From: Planotetraspora phitsanulokensis
GTDB taxonomy: Bacteria > Actinomycetota > Actinomycetes > Streptosporangiales > Streptosporangiaceae
Assembly (NCBI RefSeq): GCF_016863295.1
Contig: NZ_BOOP01000009.1
Coordinates: forward strand, 186,001 to 250,000
Reading direction: 5' to 3'
Length of the DNA: 64,000 nucleotides
Part shown: piece by piece, positions 16,142 through 25,728 of the stretch
Layout of the letters: every line of letters starts with the position of its first letter
Position numbering within the stretch: position 1 is the first letter of the stretch
Program-made: the position numbers and the translations under genes
The notes under the pieces: generated by a model
Told to the model about the DNA's origin: nothing
Databases searched by the model: none
Seen by the model: only the letters and a program-made list of their open reading frames with translations

Positions 16142-16193
16142 GCGTCCCGATGACGCCCGGCGAACGGTGACGTCCGGCGGACGAGCAACGCGA

Positions 16194-16230
16194 AGGGGCC
16201 GGCGATCGCACCTTTCGATCGCCGGCCCCT
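16194..16230. terminator. Bidirectional terminator hairpin
   Basis: A perfect 15-bp stem (16194-16208 with 16216-16230) closes a seven-base loop, CACCTTT. It lies between the convergent aldo/keto reductase and glpD genes and can end transcription from both sides. No long U tract follows, as is usual in high-GC actinomycetes. Confidence 0.8.
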
Positions 16231-16270
16231 CACGTGTGGCGGGCGGGCCCGTCGCGGCACCGGCCGCTGA

Positions 16271-18052
16271 TCAGCTCATCGCCGCCGACGGGGTCAGGCC
16301 GCCCAGCCGTACGGCGTTCGCGGCCGCGTCGTCGGGCTCCCGCCTGGCCGCGGTGTCGGCCTCGACGTACTGCCGATACTCGTCGATCTCCCTCTTCACC
16401 CGGTCGTCGTCCCAGCCGAGGACCGGCGCCAGGAGTGCCGCGATCCCCTGCGAGGCCTCCAGCCCGTGGTCGCGTTCCTCGATGAAGATGCGCGTGCGCC
16501 GGACCAGGACGTCCTCCAGGCGCAGCGCGCCCTCGTGCGAGGCCGCGTAGACCGCCTCGACCTTCAGGTAGCCCTCGGCGCCCGGGATCGGGTCGCCCAG
16601 ACCGGGCGCCATCCCGACGATGTCGAGGAGTTCCTCCGTGCGGGAGCCGTACCGGTGCAGGAGGTGCTCCACGCGCCCGGTGGAGAGCCCGGCCCGCTCC
16701 GCGAGCCGCCCCTTGTTGTTGCGCACGGCCTCGAACCCGGCCGCGCCGATGATCTGCACGCGCTCGGTGATCGACGGGGGCACGGCCTCGCCCAGATCCC
16801 TGACCGCGGCGTCGACCGCGTCCTTGGCCATGATCCGGTAGGTGGTGTACTTTCCGCCCGCGACGACGGTCAGACCGGGGAGCGGCCTGGTCACGGCGTG
16901 CTCGCGGGAGAGCTTGACGGTGCTCGCCCCCGACCGCCCGATCAGCGGGCGCAGGCCCACGTAGACGCCCTCGATGTCGTCGGTGGTCAACGGCGTGTTC
17001 AGCACGGCGTTGACGTGGTCGAGGATGTACTCGATGTCCGCGTTCGTCGCGGAGGGCTCGGCCTTGTCCAGGTCCCACGCGGTGTCGGTGGTCCCGACGA
17101 TCCAGTGCGGCCCCCACGGGATGACGAAGAGCACGCTCTTCTCCGTGCGGAGGATCAGACCGGTGTCGAGCCTGATCCGGTCCCGGGGCACCACGATGTG
17201 GACTCCCTTGGACGCGCGCACGGAGACGCCCTCGGCCGGCCGCGCCGTCGCGGTGCCCTCGACGCCGGCCATCCGCTGGAGCTCGTCGGTCCAGACGCCG
17301 GTGGCGTTGATCACCTCCCGCGCCCTGACCTCGATCTCCGCTCCGCTCTCCAGGTCGCGCACGCGCGCCCCGGTCACCCGTGCCCCCTCACGCAGGAAGC
17401 CGATCACCGGCGTCCTGGTGGTGACGCAGGCGCCGTACTGGGCGGCGGTCCTGGCGACCATCATGGTGAACCGGGCGTCGTCGACCTGCGCGTCGTAGTA
17501 CTGGATGGCGCCGACGAGCGCGTCCTTGCGCAGCGCGGGGGCCTTCTCCAGCGTCCGCCGCAGGCTGAGCTGGCGGTGCCTGCGCAGGCCCCACCGCCCG
17601 GCGAGGGTGTCGTACAGCGTGATCCCGGCGCCGACGTAGAACCGTTCCCAGACCCGATGGTGCAGCGGGTAGAGGAAGGAGACCGGCCGGACGAGGTGCG
17701 GAGCCAGCCGGTTGGTGAGCAGGCCGCGCTCCTTGAGCGCCTCGCGCACCAGCCGGAAGTCGAGCTGCTCCAGATAGCGCAGTCCGCCGTGGATCAGCTT
17801 GCTCGACCGGCTGGACGTTCCCGCCGCCAGGTCGCGAGCCTCCACGAGGGCGACGGACAGGCCGCGCGAGACCGCGTCGAGCGCGGCTCCCGCCCCCACC
17901 ACGCCGCCGCCCACGACGAGCACGTCGAACTCGTGCTCGCCGAGGGTGCGCAGCGCCGCGGCCCGGTACCGGGGTCCCAGCACCTGCCCGGACGATGATC
18001 CCCGAGTCGGCTCCGGAGATGGTGCGGAAGTCGGCCCCGAATATTCAGACAT
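16271..18052 (-). CDS. glpD: Aerobic glycerol-3-phosphate dehydrogenase
   Basis: A 593-residue FAD enzyme that oxidises glycerol-3-phosphate to dihydroxyacetone phosphate at the membrane and feeds electrons to quinone. The FAD fold VVGGGVVGAG lies near residue 46. Family segments follow: TSSRSSKLIHGGLRYLEQ, FVIPWGPHWIVGTTDT and VAGGKYTTYRIMAKDAVDA, and the C-terminal DAO_C domain. It is the last gene of the glpF-glpK-glpD operon, 75 bases after glpK, matching the gyl operon order of Streptomyces. The Ser/Pro-rich first 25 residues look like a dispensable extension, so a later start is possible but not obvious. Confidence 0.95.
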   Translation of the reverse strand: MSEYSGPTSAPSPEPTRGSSSGQVLGPRYRAAALRTLGEHEFDVLVVGGGVVGAGAALDAVSRGLSVALVEARDLAAGTSSRSSKLIHGGLRYLEQLDFRLVREALKERGLLTNRLAPHLVRPVSFLYPLHHRVWERFYVGAGITLYDTLAGRWGLRRHRQLSLRRTLEKAPALRKDALVGAIQYYDAQVDDARFTMMVARTAAQYGACVTTRTPVIGFLREGARVTGARVRDLESGAEIEVRAREVINATGVWTDELQRMAGVEGTATARPAEGVSVRASKGVHIVVPRDRIRLDTGLILRTEKSVLFVIPWGPHWIVGTTDTAWDLDKAEPSATNADIEYILDHVNAVLNTPLTTDDIEGVYVGLRPLIGRSGASTVKLSREHAVTRPLPGLTVVAGGKYTTYRIMAKDAVDAAVRDLGEAVPPSITERVQIIGAAGFEAVRNNKGRLAERAGLSTGRVEHLLHRYGSRTEELLDIVGMAPGLGDPIPGAEGYLKVEAVYAASHEGALRLEDVLVRRTRIFIEERDHGLEASQGIAALLAPVLGWDDDRVKREIDEYRQYVEADTAARREPDDAAANAVRLGGLTPSAAMS

Positions 18053-18127
18053 CGTGTTTCGTGCTCCTCATCGATCGAGGGGAGGTGCCGGGCCGCCGCC
18101 CTGGCGGACAGGTGGCCCGGCGACGTT

Positions 18128-19636
18128 TCACTGGACGTCGACCCAGTCGAGCGTGCGGGTGACGGCCTTCTTCCAGCCGGCGTAGCCGCGCTCGCGCTGC
18201 TCGTCGTCCCACTGGCTCTCCCAGCGGCGAGCCTCGTTCCAGTTCTGCTTGAGATCGTCGGTGGACTGCCAGAAGCCGACGGCGAGCCCGGCGGCGTAGG
18301 CGGCGCCCAGCGCGGTGGTCTCGGCCACGACCGGCCTCGACACCGGCACGCCGAGGATGTCGGCCTGCATCTGCATGCACAGCTCGTTGGCGGTCACGCC
18401 GCCGTCGACGCGCAGCACGTCGAGGACGACGCCCGAGTCCTGCTGCATGGCCTCGACGACGTCGCGGGTCTGGTAGCAGATCGACTCCAGGGTCGCCCGC
18501 GCCAGGTGGGCGTTGGTGTTGAAGCGGGACAGCCCGACGATCGCGCCGCGGGCGTCCGACCGCCAGTACGGGGCGAACAGGCCCGAGAAGGCGGGCACGA
18601 AGTACACGCCGCCGTTGTCCTCGACCTGTCGCGCCAGCGCCTCGCTCTGCGCGGCCCCGGAGATGATCCCGAGCTGGTCGCGCAGCCACTGGACGGCCGA
18701 GCCCGTCACCGCGATCGACCCCTCCAGCGCGTAGACCGGCTTGGCGTCGCCGAACTGGTAACAGACCGTGGTGAGCAGGCCGTTCTGCGAGCGCACCGGC
18801 TCGGTGCCGGTGTTGAGCAGCAGGAAGTTGCCGGTGCCATAGGTGTTCTTGGCGGTGCCGGGCTCGAAGCAGACCTGCCCGACGGTCGCCGCCTGCTGGT
18901 CGCCGAGGTCGCCGGACAGCGCCACCTCCCCGCCCAGCAGGCGGGTGGTGCCGTACAGGTCGGGGTTGGAGGAGGGCTTGATCTCGGGGAGCATCTGGCG
19001 GGGGATGCCGAAGAAGGAGAGCAGCTCGTCGTCCCAGTCGAGCGTCTCCAGGTTCATCAGCATGGTGCGGCTGGCGTTGGTGGGGTCGGTGACGTGCACG
19101 CCGCCGTCGACGCCGCCGGTGAGGTTCCACAGCAGCCACGTGTCGGTGTTGCCGAAGATCGCCTCACCGCGCTCGGCCGCCTCACGGACGCCGTCGACGT
19201 TCTCGAGGATCCACTGGATCTTTCCGGCCGAGAAGTACGTGGCCGGGGGCAGGCCCGCCTTGCGCCGGATGACGTCGCCCTTGCCCTCGCGCTCCAGCGC
19301 CGAGGCGATGCGGTCGGTCCGGGTGTCCTGCCACACGATCGCGTTGTAGTACGGCCGGCCGGTGCGGCGGTTCCACACGACCGCCGTCTCCCGCTGGTTG
19401 GTGATGCCGAGCGCGGCGAGGTCGGAGGCGTGGAGATCGGCCACGCGCATCGCGGTGTCGGCGACGGCGCGGGTCCGCTCCCAGATCTCGGTGGGGTTGT
19501 GCTCGACCCAGCCCGCCTGGGGGAGGATCTGCTCGTGCTCAAGCTGGTGGCGGGCCACCTCGTTGCCGCCATGATCGAAGATCATGAAACGGGTGCTCGT
19601 CGTGCCCTGGTCGATCGCTCCGACGAAGTCGGCCAT
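18128..19636 (-). CDS. glpK: Glycerol kinase (operon copy)
   Basis: A 502-residue FGGY kinase that phosphorylates glycerol to glycerol-3-phosphate with [11 protein letters not shown] at residues 9-16 is the ATP-site start. Typical segments follow: [49 protein letters not shown]-like region, [23 protein letters not shown] and the FGGY C-terminal [22 protein letters not shown]. It lies 59 bases after glpF and 75 before glpD. A second paralogue is encoded divergently at 21670, so the two probably differ in expression or kinetics. Confidence 0.95.
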   Translation of the reverse strand: MADFVGAIDQGTTSTRFMIFDHGGNEVARHQLEHEQILPQAGWVEHNPTEIWERTRAVADTAMRVADLHASDLAALGITNQRETAVVWNRRTGRPYYNAIVWQDTRTDRIASALEREGKGDVIRRKAGLPPATYFSAGKIQWILENVDGVREAAERGEAIFGNTDTWLLWNLTGGVDGGVHVTDPTNASRTMLMNLETLDWDDELLSFFGIPRQMLPEIKPSSNPDLYGTTRLLGGEVALSGDLGDQQAATVGQVCFEPGTAKNTYGTGNFLLLNTGTEPVRSQNGLLTTVCYQFGDAKPVYALEGSIAVTGSAVQWLRDQLGIISGAAQSEALARQVEDNGGVYFVPAFSGLFAPYWRSDARGAIVGLSRFNTNAHLARATLESICYQTRDVVEAMQQDSGVVLDVLRVDGGVTANELCMQMQADILGVPVSRPVVAETTALGAAYAAGLAVGFWQSTDDLKQNWNEARRWESQWDDEQRERGYAGWKKAVTRTLDWVDVQ

Positions 19637-19695
19637 CGGTCGTCTGCCTCTCGTGTCGTGGGGGTCACACCGATCTAATACCGGGTCGAGATTCT

Positions 19696-20535
19696 TCAGC
19701 GGGAGGCGGCGGCCGCCTCGTAGTCGGCGGGGGGAGGAGTGCGGCCGGGCTCGGGCGCGCCCTCACGCGGCAGGAAGCGGTCGACCAGGAGCTGGTACAG
19801 GCCGGCGCCGATGATCCCGCCGATGACGGGCGCGACGATCGGCACCCAGAAATAGAGGTCCCCGTACTGGTCGCGCCACGCGGAGCCGTACCCGGTGAGG
19901 AAGGACGCGAGGCGGGGGCCGAAGTCGCGTGCCGGGTTGATGGCGTATCCGGCGTTCGTCCCCCACGCCATGCCGATCGCCACCACGATCAGGCCGACGA
20001 TGAACGGCGCGAGGTTCGCGAGCGGGGCGGAGTTGCGGACGTCGGTGACGGCGAGGATCAGGAACAGGAGGATCGCGGTGCCGATGATCTGGTCGCGGAA
20101 GCCGCCCCACATGTGGACCGGCAGCGTGCCGTTGCCCGGCAGGGTCGAGAAGACCCCCTGCGTCTTGACGGTGTGCCCCGGGTCGACCTTGGCGAGGACC
20201 TCGCTGTAGTTCCAGCGGACGATCAGCGCCGCGAGGAAGGCGCCGAGGGTCTGCGCCAGCGCGTACGGCAGGACCTTGCGCCAGGAGAATCCCTTGAAGA
20301 CGGCCAGGGCCACGGTCACGGCGGGGTTGAGGTGGGCGCCGCTCAGGCGGGACGCCGTGTAGACGCCGAGGACGACCGCGAGTCCCCACGCCCATGCGAT
20401 GCTGTCGTGGTCGCCGATCCCGCCGCCGACGACCTGGGCGACGACGCCCACCCCGAACAAAATCAGGATCAGCGTCCCCGCGAACTCGGCCGCCAGCTCA
20501 CCCAGCAGCCCTCGGTTTGCGAACCGTTCCGCCAT
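19696..20535 (-). CDS. glpF: Glycerol uptake facilitator
   Basis: A 279-residue MIP-family channel with six membrane helices and the two pore motifs GAHLNPAVT (near 71) and [13 protein letters not shown] (near 197). The Asp after the second NPAR is the mark of glycerol facilitators as opposed to water channels. The ATG at 20535 is preceded by AGGAGGAGAC, a very strong ribosome-binding site; an upstream start at 20553 would bury it. It is the first gene of the minus-strand glpF-glpK-glpD operon, driven by the promoter at 20616-20644. Confidence 0.95.
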   Translation of the reverse strand: MAERFANRGLLGELAAEFAGTLILILFGVGVVAQVVGGGIGDHDSIAWAWGLAVVLGVYTASRLSGAHLNPAVTVALAVFKGFSWRKVLPYALAQTLGAFLAALIVRWNYSEVLAKVDPGHTVKTQGVFSTLPGNGTLPVHMWGGFRDQIIGTAILLFLILAVTDVRNSAPLANLAPFIVGLIVVAIGMAWGTNAGYAINPARDFGPRLASFLTGYGSAWRDQYGDLYFWVPIVAPVIGGIIGAGLYQLLVDRFLPREGAPEPGRTPPPADYEAAAASR

Positions 20536-20615
20536 GTCTCCTCCTAAGACCATGTCCGCCTCTTAAGGGCGCGGACGGGCGGTGGTATGGGGACCCCCAC
20601 AGGGGATGCAACGGG

Positions 20616-20644
20616 ACGTTAAGCTTCGCTGTGAAGTACGTCAA
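20616..20644 (-). promoter_or_regulatory. Promoter of the glpFKD operon
   Basis: On the minus strand TTGACG (20639-20644) and TAACGT (20616-20621) are separated by exactly 17 bases. The start point would be about 75 bases before glpF. A GylR-type operator sits six bases upstream of the -35 box. Confidence 0.65.
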
Positions 20645-20650
20645 CGAATG

Positions 20651-20672
20651 AGTGTCGACATTGTCGAACACT
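20651..20672. promoter_or_regulatory. GylR/IclR operator 1, next to the glpFKD promoter
   Basis: An imperfect palindrome with outer arms AGTGT and ACACT. Its right half, CATTGTCGAACACT (20659-20672), is repeated exactly at 20806-20819 in front of the regulator gene. It lies immediately upstream of the glpFKD -35 box. Confidence 0.65.
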
Positions 20673-20770
20673 AGTCAGGCTCACTGGTCCGTATTAGGCT
20701 CGTCGCGTGACGCAGGCCACTCCACTTCCGTCTATAACGCCCCGGCCGGTCGTTCATCGAAGGAAACCCG

Positions 20771-20787
20771 GTGAGGTAAAACCTCAC
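20771..20787. promoter_or_regulatory. Short perfect inverted repeat in the gylR leader region
   Basis: GTGAGGT and ACCTCAC are separated by three A residues. The 7-bp arms could form a hairpin or a protein site between the two operators. The function is unknown. Confidence 0.35.
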
Positions 20788-20805
20788 GGCAAGATCCTGC
20801 GTCGG

Positions 20806-20820
20806 CATTGTCGAACACTT
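20806..20820. promoter_or_regulatory. GylR/IclR operator 2, in the gylR promoter
   Basis: An exact copy of the 14-bp CATTGTCGAACACT from operator 1, 147 bases away (about 14 helical turns). It overlaps the -35 box and spacer of the predicted gylR promoter, which suggests autorepression. Confidence 0.6.
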
Positions 20821-20837
20821 TTCGCCAGAGATACGAT
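20808..20837 (+). promoter_or_regulatory. Predicted leaderless promoter of the IclR regulator
   Basis: TTGTCG (20808-20813) and TACGAT (20832-20837) are 18 bases apart. The -10 box ends seven bases before the ATG at 20845, so transcription should begin at or beside the start codon. No ribosome-binding site is present, consistent with a leaderless mRNA. Confidence 0.5.
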
Positions 20838-20844
20838 CCGCCCC

Positions 20845-21612
20845 ATGCCTGGTCCAGTTCAGTCCATCGAGCGAGCGGCCGCCATCCTGCGCCTGCTCGC
20901 CCAGGGGTCAGGACGGCTCGGCCTCAGCGAGGTCGCCAACTCGCTCGGCCTCGCCCGGGGCACCGCACACGGCATCCTGCGCACGCTCCAGATGGTCGGC
21001 TTCGTGGAGCAGGACGAGGCGACCGGCAAGTACCAGCTCGGCGCCGCGCTGCTACATCTCGGCACCAGCTACCTCGACGTCAACGAGCTGCGGTCCCGCG
21101 CGATCAACTGGGCCGACGCGCTCGCGTCCCGCAGCGGCGAGGCCGTGCGCATCGGCACCCACCTGCAGGGCAAGCTCCTGGTGGTCCATCACGTCTTCCG
21201 CCCCGACGACACCCTCCAGACGCTGGACGTCGGCATGCTGCTGCCCATGCACGCGACGGCCATGGGCAAGGTGCTGCTCGCCTACGACGCCAACGCCGCC
21301 GCGGCCGTGCCCGAGGGCGACCTCGAGCAGTTCAGCCGCCGCACGATCCGCACGACCAAGGAGCTCACGCGCGCCCTGTCCGGGATCCGCGAGGTCGGCT
21401 GGGCGGCCGACGTCGAGGAGACCACCGTGGGCGAGGCGAGCGTGGCCGCCCCGATCCGCGGATACGGCGGCCTGGTCGTCGGCGCCATGGGGATCTCCGG
21501 GCCCGTCGAGCGGGTCTGCGACCCGCACAACCGCCCCCGGCCCGATCTCGTCACCTTCGTGCGTGACGCCGCGCGGGCGGTGTCGCGCGATCTCGGAGCT
21601 CCTCGCTGGTGA
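20845..21612 (+). CDS. gylR: IclR-family regulator of glycerol genes (GylR-like)
   Basis: A 255-residue IclR protein: winged helix at about 5-65 (VQSIERAAAILRLLAQGSGRLGLSEVANSLGLARGTAHGILRTLQ) and a GAF-like effector domain (LLPMHATAMGKVLLAY, GWAADVEETTVGEASVAAPI). Its position divergent from glpF-glpK-glpD matches GylR of Streptomyces, which represses the glycerol operon until glycerol-3-phosphate accumulates. The ATG at 20845 begins at MPGPVQSIERAA, the normal family start; the frame is open 46 codons further, but that part is basic and unlike the family. glpK2 follows 57 bases later. Confidence 0.87.
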   Translation: MPGPVQSIERAAAILRLLAQGSGRLGLSEVANSLGLARGTAHGILRTLQMVGFVEQDEATGKYQLGAALLHLGTSYLDVNELRSRAINWADALASRSGEAVRIGTHLQGKLLVVHHVFRPDDTLQTLDVGMLLPMHATAMGKVLLAYDANAAAAVPEGDLEQFSRRTIRTTKELTRALSGIREVGWAADVEETTVGEASVAAPIRGYGGLVVGAMGISGPVERVCDPHNRPRPDLVTFVRDAARAVSRDLGAPRW

Positions 21613-21669
21613 TCTCGCTCGGAGAACCCGGTGAAATCCGCTGCCCGCCTGACACGGAGGTAGGTCACC

Positions 21670-23184
21670 GTGGCTGAGCGTTATGTGATGTCCATAGACC
21701 AGGGAACGACCTCGACCCGCTGCATCCTCTTCGACCACGGCGGCCGCCTGGTGTCGGTGGCGCAGCGCGAGCACAAGCAGCACTTCCCGCGTCCGGGCTG
21801 GGTGGAGCACGACGCCACCGAGATCTGGCGCAACCTGGAGCAGATCGCCCCGAAGGCGCTCGCACAGGCCGGGGCCGACCCCGGGCAGGTGGCCGCCGTC
21901 GGCATCGCGAACCAGCGGGAGACGACGGTCTTATGGGACCGCCACACCGGGATCCCCGTCACCCGGGCCGTCGTCTGGCAGGACACCCGCACCGACATGG
22001 TGGTGGAGGAGCTGGCCCGTCGCCCCGACGCGTACATCGTCGAGGAACTCTGCGGTCTCCACCTCGCCACCTACTTCTCGGCCCCGACCATCCGCTGGCT
22101 GCTCGACCACACCCCCGGCCTGCGGGAGCGCGCGGAACGGGGCGACGTCCTGTTCGGCACGATGGAGAGCTGGCTCATCTGGAAGCTCACCGGCGGCCCC
22201 GAGGGGGGCGTGCACATCACCGACGTGACCAACGCGAGCCGCACGCTCCTGATGAACATAAACAGCCTGAGCTGGGACGACACGCTCCTGGACTTCTTCG
22301 GTGTGCCCCGCGCGATGTTGCCGGAGATCCGGCCGTCGACCCAGACGTACGGCGTGGCCACGCGCGTCATGCCCGGCGTGCGCATCGCCGCCGCCCTCGG
22401 CGACCAGCAGGCGGCGCTGTTCGGGCAGACCTGCTTCGCCGTCGGCGAGGCCAAGTGCACGTACGGCACGGGCAGTTTCCTGCTGCTCAACACCGGCCAC
22501 GAGCCCATCCGCTCCACGCACGGCCTGCTGACCACCGTCGGCTACCAGATCGGCGACGAACCCGCCGTCTACGCGCTGGAGGGGTCGATCGCGATCACCG
22601 GCGCGCTGGTCCAGTGGTTCCGCGACGGCCTGGGGCTCATCGGCACCGCGCCCGAGATCGAGACGGTGGCGAGGACCGTCGACGACAACGGCGGCTGCTA
22701 CATCGTGCCCGCCTTCTCCGGGTTGTTCGCCCCCCACTGGCGCAGCGAGGCGCGGGGCATCATCGTCGGCCTCACCTCCTACATCACCAAGGGCCATCTG
22801 GCCCGGGCCGTCCTTGAGGCGACCGGCTGGCAGACCCGCGAGGTCGTCGACGCGATGAACGCCGACTCCGGCCTGAACCTGCGGACCCTGAACGTCGACG
22901 GCGGCATGACCGCGAACAACCTGCTCATGCAGTTCATCGCCGACGTGCTGAACGTGCCGGTGGTCCGGCCCATGGTCGCCGAGACGGTGTCCCTCGGCGC
23001 CGCCTACGCCGCCGGGCTCGCCGTCGGCTACTGGCCCGACCTCGAGGGTCTGCGCCGCAACTGGCACCGCGCCGCCCAGTGGCTGCCGGCCATGGATCCG
23101 GAGCTCCGCGCCCGGGAGTACGACAACTGGCAGCGCGCGGTCGAGCGCACCTTCGACTGGATCAAACCGCACGACGAGGAATGA
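21670..23184 (+). CDS. Second glycerol kinase
   Basis: A 504-residue FGGY kinase closely related to the operon copy, with DQGTTSTR at 9-16, [45 protein letters not shown] and [22 protein letters not shown]. It probably phosphorylates glycerol or a close polyol. The GTG at 21670 follows a GGAGGT site. The gene contains a TTA leucine codon at 21931-21933 (codon 88), rare in such genomes and in Streptomyces a mark of bldA control. It lies behind gylR and overlaps the following aldo/keto reductase region, which suggests a different physiological role from the operon copy. Confidence 0.92.
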   Translation: MAERYVMSIDQGTTSTRCILFDHGGRLVSVAQREHKQHFPRPGWVEHDATEIWRNLEQIAPKALAQAGADPGQVAAVGIANQRETTVLWDRHTGIPVTRAVVWQDTRTDMVVEELARRPDAYIVEELCGLHLATYFSAPTIRWLLDHTPGLRERAERGDVLFGTMESWLIWKLTGGPEGGVHITDVTNASRTLLMNINSLSWDDTLLDFFGVPRAMLPEIRPSTQTYGVATRVMPGVRIAAALGDQQAALFGQTCFAVGEAKCTYGTGSFLLLNTGHEPIRSTHGLLTTVGYQIGDEPAVYALEGSIAITGALVQWFRDGLGLIGTAPEIETVARTVDDNGGCYIVPAFSGLFAPHWRSEARGIIVGLTSYITKGHLARAVLEATGWQTREVVDAMNADSGLNLRTLNVDGGMTANNLLMQFIADVLNVPVVRPMVAETVSLGAAYAAGLAVGYWPDLEGLRRNWHRAAQWLPAMDPELRAREYDNWQRAVERTFDWIKPHDEE

Positions 23185-23186
23185 CC

Positions 23187-24149
23187 ATGCTTGCTGAACG
23201 CCCGCTGGGCCGTACGAGACTGGTGGTCACCTCCGTCGGCTTCGGCCTGGCCGCGGTCGGGCGCCCGGCCTACATCACGCTCGGCCGGGACGAGGACCTC
23301 GGCGACGACCGCAGCGTGGCCGCGATGCGCGCGCGGAGCTGGGCCGTCCTCGACGCCGCGTGGGCGGCGGGCGTGCGCTACTTCGACGCCGCCCGTTCGT
23401 ACGGCAGGGCGGAGGAGTTCCTCGCCGGCTGGCTGCACGACCGGGGGATCGCCCCGGGCGCCGCGACGATCGGGTCGAAGTGGGGATACGAGTACGTCGG
23501 CGGCTGGCGGATGGACGCCGAGCGCCATGAGGTCAAGGACCTGTCCGCCGAACAGCTGCACCGCCAGCTCGACGAGACGCTCGGCCTGCTCGGCCCGCAC
23601 CTGTCGCTCTACCAGATCCACTCGGCGACGGTGGAGAGCGGGGTGCTCGACGACGACGACGTTCTCGGCGCGCTGAGCGCCCTGCGCGCGGAGGGCGTCG
23701 CGGTCGGGCTGTCGACCACCGGACCTCGGCAGGCGGACACGATCGACCTGGCCGTGGACACCGAGGTCTTCGACACGGTGCAGTCGACCTGGAACCTGCT
23801 GGAGCGCTCGGCGGGCCCCGCCCTGGCCCGGGCCCACGCGGCCGGGCTCGGCGTGATCGTCAAGGAGGGCGTGGCGAACGGCCGATTGACTGCGCGCACG
23901 GCTCCCGCGCCGCTCGCGGCGGCCGCGCGGGAACGCGGCGTCCCCGCGGACGCGCTCGCGCTGGGCGCGGTGCTCGCGCGGCCGTGGGTCACGACCGTGC
24001 TGAGCGGCGCGGCGTCGACGGCCCAGTTGCGCGACAACCTGGAGGCCGTCACGGTCCCATGGGACGACGGACTGGAGGAGCGGCTGGACTCGATGGCCGA
24101 GGATCCGGACCTCTACTGGGCCACACGCGGCTCGCTGGCCTGGGCTTGA
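23187..24149 (+). CDS. Aldo/keto reductase
   Basis: A 320-residue aldo/keto reductase-fold protein. Catalytic residues are Asp and Tyr in RYFDAARSYGRAEEF, Lys in IGSKWGYEY and His in LYQIHSAT. It is about the length of the D-threo-aldose/galactose dehydrogenase-like subgroup. Two in-frame ATGs compete. The one at 23187 has GAGGA six bases upstream; the one at 23181 overlaps the kinase stop by ATGA. Close coupling to the second glycerol kinase suggests it acts on a polyol, glyceraldehyde or related carbonyl, but this is inference. Confidence 0.82.
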   Translation: MLAERPLGRTRLVVTSVGFGLAAVGRPAYITLGRDEDLGDDRSVAAMRARSWAVLDAAWAAGVRYFDAARSYGRAEEFLAGWLHDRGIAPGAATIGSKWGYEYVGGWRMDAERHEVKDLSAEQLHRQLDETLGLLGPHLSLYQIHSATVESGVLDDDDVLGALSALRAEGVAVGLSTTGPRQADTIDLAVDTEVFDTVQSTWNLLERSAGPALARAHAAGLGVIVKEGVANGRLTARTAPAPLAAAARERGVPADALALGAVLARPWVTTVLSGAASTAQLRDNLEAVTVPWDDGLEERLDSMAEDPDLYWATRGSLAWA

Positions 24150-24174
24150 GCCCCTTCCGGGCGATCGGCGGGTG

Positions 24175-24639
24175 TCAGGGCACGTAGCCCGTGCCGGAAC
24201 CGCCCGACCCCGCGTCGCCGGAGCCGGAGCCGTCGGAATCGGCGAACCCGTCGAAGTCACCGGAGTCCTCGGACTCGTCGAACCCGTCCGGCGAACCGCC
24301 GTGACCGGACTCGTCGGACGACCACGACGACGCATGCTGGTGACCCCTGAGGCCGGGAATGATGATCTTCTGGGTACCCGGCACCGCGCCATCGGCCGGC
24401 GGCCACACGATCACGACGTCCTGGGGTGTCGGCGCGTGGAATGTCAGCGCGTCAGACGGGGTCGAAATGGGATCGTCGATCCAGGCGAGCTGTGACAACA
24501 CCCCTCGCTGCGCAGGACCGGAGACGGAGACCGGCACGGACGCGGGCCCCTGCGCGTTCACGGCCGGAGCCGGGTCGGCGGACGTTCCAGAACCCGTGGC
24601 GAGCAGGACTCCCGCCACAATCACGGTGCACACAGGCAT
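24175..24639 (-). CDS. Secreted acidic Ser/Gly/Asp-rich protein
   Basis: I do not recognise this 154-residue protein. It begins with a Sec-type signal peptide (MPVCTVIVAGVLLATGSGTSADPAPA, cleavage likely near the Ala after residue 20). A short globular-looking part includes LAWIDDPIS and TPQDVVIVWPPADGAVPGTQKIIIPGLRG. The last 50 residues are low-complexity and strongly acidic, built from Ser, Gly, Asp and Phe (DGFDESEDSGDFDGFADSD). The start has a GGGGGAAG site. An exported, perhaps cell-wall or cation-binding protein is plausible. It is divergent from the XRE-ImmA pair. Confidence 0.65.
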   Translation of the reverse strand: MPVCTVIVAGVLLATGSGTSADPAPAVNAQGPASVPVSVSGPAQRGVLSQLAWIDDPISTPSDALTFHAPTPQDVVIVWPPADGAVPGTQKIIIPGLRGHQHASSWSSDESGHGGSPDGFDESEDSGDFDGFADSDGSGSGDAGSGGSGTGYVP

Positions 24640-24873
24640 GATCTTCCCCCAACAGCAACAACAGTATTAGATCGACAGTAAGCACCACAGACCGCGCGAT
24701 CTACGACCAGATGATCAATGTCCGGTCAAACATTCCCGGAGTGATCAGCGAGGTTCCGGCGGCACAGGGCGAGGACAACATCAACTACACCCGTGCCGGG
24801 AGTATGATGCGCGGAACTGAAGTGTCGGCGGCGGCGTCCGGGCAGCGGGCGAAGCCGGATCGGAGGTCGCCGG

Positions 24874-25728
24874 GTGTATCCGAGTCCGTCCCCCCAGGGC
24901 TGGGCCGCCGGACGTTTCGGCGACCGGGCCGGCGCCGTGCGCCGCCAGATCGTCGCGTCGCTGACCGAGGCCGTCGCCAACGCCCAAGATGCGCAGCGCT
25001 GGTCGCGCAGCGACAAACATTTCACCTACGGCCATACCCTGATGACCAGGCGGTACGAAGCGCTCGCCGAAGGATTCCGGCATGAGCCGGGATTCCAGAC
25101 GGTCAGGCCGTACGCCTCTCCGCACCGCCTCGTGCTGCTCGACGGCAACCTGCTGCTGCCGTTCCGCTACGCCGAGGACGACACCACGCCCGTCTCCACG
25201 GCCCGGATCAGCGACGGCCGCATCTCGGCCCTGGTGCGTGAGCTGTTCAACCGGTTCGGCCCGGCGGCCGCCTACCGCCAGGAGGAGCTCGACCTGTCGA
25301 TCGGCTGGGACGGCGAGCGGAATCCGGACGACCGGCCATCCACGGAAGGGGCCGACGGCCGGCAGGCGGACGGGGCCGCGATCCGACCGTCGCTGCCCCA
25401 CCTCCCCGAGGACACCCGGCTGGTCCCCGTCGCATACGCGGGCAACGCCCATACCGGGCTGCTGCGGCTCTACTGGGGCGAGGCCGAGCTCCTCGACGAC
25501 CTCGGTCACCTCCGGTGGCTCCATTGCGAGCCGATCCCGCTCACGATCGCGCCCTCGTCCGGCGGAGTCCCCGAGGCCGTCGGCGCGGCGCGCTTCGACC
25601 AGGGTGCGCTGCCCGATCTGGCCCTGCGCGCCAGGCCGCCGGTCGAGCGGGCGAATGAGACGATGTTCCCCGTCCACAGCGAGGCACAGCAGGAAACCGC
25701 GGTCACCGCCGACGATGAGCACCCGTAA
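24874..25728 (+). CDS. Unknown protein upstream of XRE-ImmA gene
   Basis: This 284-residue protein is not recognised. It starts at GTG with GGAGG near 24862 and overlaps the XRE-ImmA gene by 14 bases, so the two are translated together. No membrane segment or signal peptide is present. A basic N-terminal part (GRFGDRAGAVRRQIVASLTEAVANAQDAQRWSRSDKHFTYGHTLMTRRYEALAEGF) is followed by two hydrophobic blocks (HRLVLLDGNLLLPFRYAED and LVPVAYAGNAHTGLLRLYWGEAELL) separated by a disordered stretch. The obligate overlap implies a partner, substrate or inhibitor of the metallopeptidase. A -10-like TATGAT is at 24803-24808. Confidence 0.65.
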   Translation: MYPSPSPQGWAAGRFGDRAGAVRRQIVASLTEAVANAQDAQRWSRSDKHFTYGHTLMTRRYEALAEGFRHEPGFQTVRPYASPHRLVLLDGNLLLPFRYAEDDTTPVSTARISDGRISALVRELFNRFGPAAAYRQEELDLSIGWDGERNPDDRPSTEGADGRQADGAAIRPSLPHLPEDTRLVPVAYAGNAHTGLLRLYWGEAELLDDLGHLRWLHCEPIPLTIAPSSGGVPEAVGAARFDQGALPDLALRARPPVERANETMFPVHSEAQQETAVTADDEHP

